A stretch of DNA of 64,000 nucleotides, from the NCBI RefSeq assembly GCF_003182275.1, contig NZ_QGTR01000004.1, forward strand, positions 115,811 through 179,810, in the 5' to 3' direction. Origin of the DNA: Hoeflea marina. Its GTDB lineage: Bacteria > Pseudomonadota > Alphaproteobacteria > Rhizobiales > Rhizobiaceae. A program made the translations under genes and the position numbers. This document shows, one piece after another, positions 63,114 to 64,000 of the stretch; position 1 is the stretch's first letter; each line of letters starts with the position of its first letter. Under the pieces are notes generated by a model. It was not told the origin of the DNA. It did no database searches and saw only the letters and a list, made by a program, of their open reading frames with translations.

Positions 63114-63821
63114 TCAGGCGGTCTTTCGTTGCTGGCCGATTGCGAGCGGCACACGGCTGTGGATTTCAAACGGAGCGCCGGGTTCGGGCTCGACAAACAG
63201 GGTGAGGGCGTCGAAGGCCACCGGCTTTCCGGTCACCGGCAGGAAGTGCTGCATCGCGGCCCTGAGCACCCGCCCCCTGTCGTCCTCGGGCAGATGGCTT
63301 GTGAGCGTCATGTGGAAGCGGAAGCAGTCGAACACATGCGGATAGCCCCAGCGCATCAGGTTGCGCAGTTCGGCGAGCGTCAGCCGCTCCGGATTGCGGC
63401 GCTCGATCTCGCGCTCGGACAGCGGCGCTCTCAAGGCATCGAAGGCGGTCACGACATCATTGGCCAGCGCATCGAGCTCCGGATTGGCACCATCGGGCAG
63501 CAATGCCAGGAACCCGGCGATCTCGCCCACCCTGAGCCCTGTGAGGTCGAAGCGTTGCCGGTCGGCGCAGAAGGCAACCATGCTTTCGACCAGGTCGCGT
63601 TCGCCGACGCCTTCGGCGAGATGAAACGGCGCCTTCAGCGTGCCGTGAAATCCGTAGCGTCGAGCCGGGCCCGTGATCTCGGCGAGTTCGTCGCCGCCCA
63701 GGCCCGTCAGTTCGGGTTGCGGCACCGGACGGCCGGTGGCGGCGTCGCGGCCGATCCAGCTGGCGGCGAGCATGGCCAGTGGCGTGGACCGCTCGGGAGA
63801 AAAGTAGATCGCATATCTCAT
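63114..63821 (-). CDS. DUF1045 phosphonate-operon protein (2H phosphoesterase-like)
   Basis: 235 aa from ATG 63821, which overlaps the PhnE stop as ATGA. Two H-x-T-L motifs, GFHGTLKAPF at about residue 56 and FHMTLTSHL at about 170, mark a 2H phosphoesterase fold. Proteins of this kind sit between phnE and phnM in many alphaproteobacteria and are thought to process a cyclic phosphate of the pathway. Exact reaction not established here. Confidence 0.9.
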   Translation of the reverse strand: MRYAIYFSPERSTPLAMLAASWIGRDAATGRPVPQPELTGLGGDELAEITGPARRYGFHGTLKAPFHLAEGVGERDLVESMVAFCADRQRFDLTGLRVGEIAGFLALLPDGANPELDALANDVVTAFDALRAPLSEREIERRNPERLTLAELRNLMRWGYPHVFDCFRFHMTLTSHLPEDDRGRVLRAAMQHFLPVTGKPVAFDALTLFVEPEPGAPFEIHSRVPLAIGQQRKTA

Positions 63822-64000
63822 GACACTTGCGCCTTGCCCATCAATGCCGCCCGCAGCCGCGACGATATCATGTCGAACAGAAAGACCACCATCAGGATCA
63901 GGATTACCATGTAGAAGACGTTTTCCCAATTCTGGTTGGTCCGCATCGCTTCCCACAGTTTCAGTCCGATCCCGCCGGCGCCGACCGCGCCGATGATGGT
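63818..64000 (-). CDS. phnE: Phosphonate ABC transporter permease PhnE, C-terminal part
   Basis: Partial: 60 residues before the stop, continuing past the window edge. TIIGAVGAGGIGLKLWEAMR and the final membrane helix (FYMVILILMVVFLFDMISS) are typical of the PhnE C-terminus. It overlaps the DUF1045 gene by ATGA and shows that the phosphonate uptake genes lie to the right. Confidence 0.9.
   Translation of the reverse strand, partial: TIIGAVGAGGIGLKLWEAMRTNQNWENVFYMVILILMVVFLFDMISSRLRAALMGKAQVS

Overview
This is a 64-kb, high-GC, gene-dense stretch of bacterial chromosome or megaplasmid. It is best explained as an alphaproteobacterium of the Hyphomicrobiales (Rhizobiales), though I cannot name the genus from sequence alone. 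Reasons: tightly overlapping operons, the large number of ABC and TRAP uptake systems tied to catabolic genes, a soluble PAS chemoreceptor ending in an xWxxF tail, and a phnE/DUF1045/phnM/phnN phosphonate operon. There are no tRNA or rRNA genes, no transposase and no CRISPR array. The window is mostly accessory catabolism.

Layout. (1) 5-10356: a leftward branched-chain-type ABC uptake operon (livK-H-M-G-F, then an alpha/beta hydrolase, a GST, a metallo-beta-lactamase-fold enzyme, a beta-keto-acid cleavage enzyme and an iron alcohol dehydrogenase). It diverges from a LacI-type regulator, and the region between them carries two matching palindromic operators. (2) 10387-21224: a leftward operon of thiolase-like protein, DUF35 protein, enoyl-CoA hydratase, TRAP-TAXI transporter, two family III CoA-transferases, an aldo/keto reductase and a second, base-for-base identical copy of the iron alcohol dehydrogenase. 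It diverges from a LysR regulator with a T-N11-A palindrome. (3) 21501-30865: an oligopeptide-type ABC operon with an M81 (MlrC-like) peptidase and a DSD1-type PLP enzyme, divergent from RidA and an RpiR-type regulator; these could form one peptide / D-amino-acid degradation route. (4) 30913-32607: a GMC oxidoreductase.

(5) 33008-36852: a small, unusual cluster: three tandem phage-tail-collar (MdpB-like) proteins, a predicted seven-bladed lectin-like propeller, a GNAT acetyltransferase and a DUF6916-like protein, with no other phage genes. It is preceded by an AT-rich segment and an octanucleotide tandem repeat. (6) 37473-40499: a cytoplasmic two-PAS chemoreceptor and a divergent HSL-type esterase. 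(7) 40972-49659: a rightward operon of a Tat-exported NMT1-like binding protein, ATPase, permease, FAD oxidoreductase, CoA-transferase, enoyl-CoA hydratase, LysR and amidohydrolase, with a convergent 7Fe ferredoxin. (8) 49774-54321: LysR/VOC pair, zinc alcohol dehydrogenase and CocE/NonD hydrolase. (9) 54408-55127: a VapC/Phd-type toxin-antitoxin pair with a palindromic operator. (10) 55153-60306: a second dipeptide ABC operon with a Tat-exported binding protein. (11) 61119-64000: a small conserved protein and the end of a phosphonate operon (phnN, phnM, a DUF1045 2H protein and the C-terminus of phnE, which runs off the window).

Most operons combine one importer, two to six catabolic enzymes and a dedicated regulator. 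The strongest unexpected signals are the exact 1179-bp gene-sized repeat flanking the liv module, the LacI operator pair, the tail-collar/propeller cluster, and an alpha/beta hydrolase whose nucleophile position is alanine. Functions are inferred from protein motifs only; no substrate is proven by sequence.
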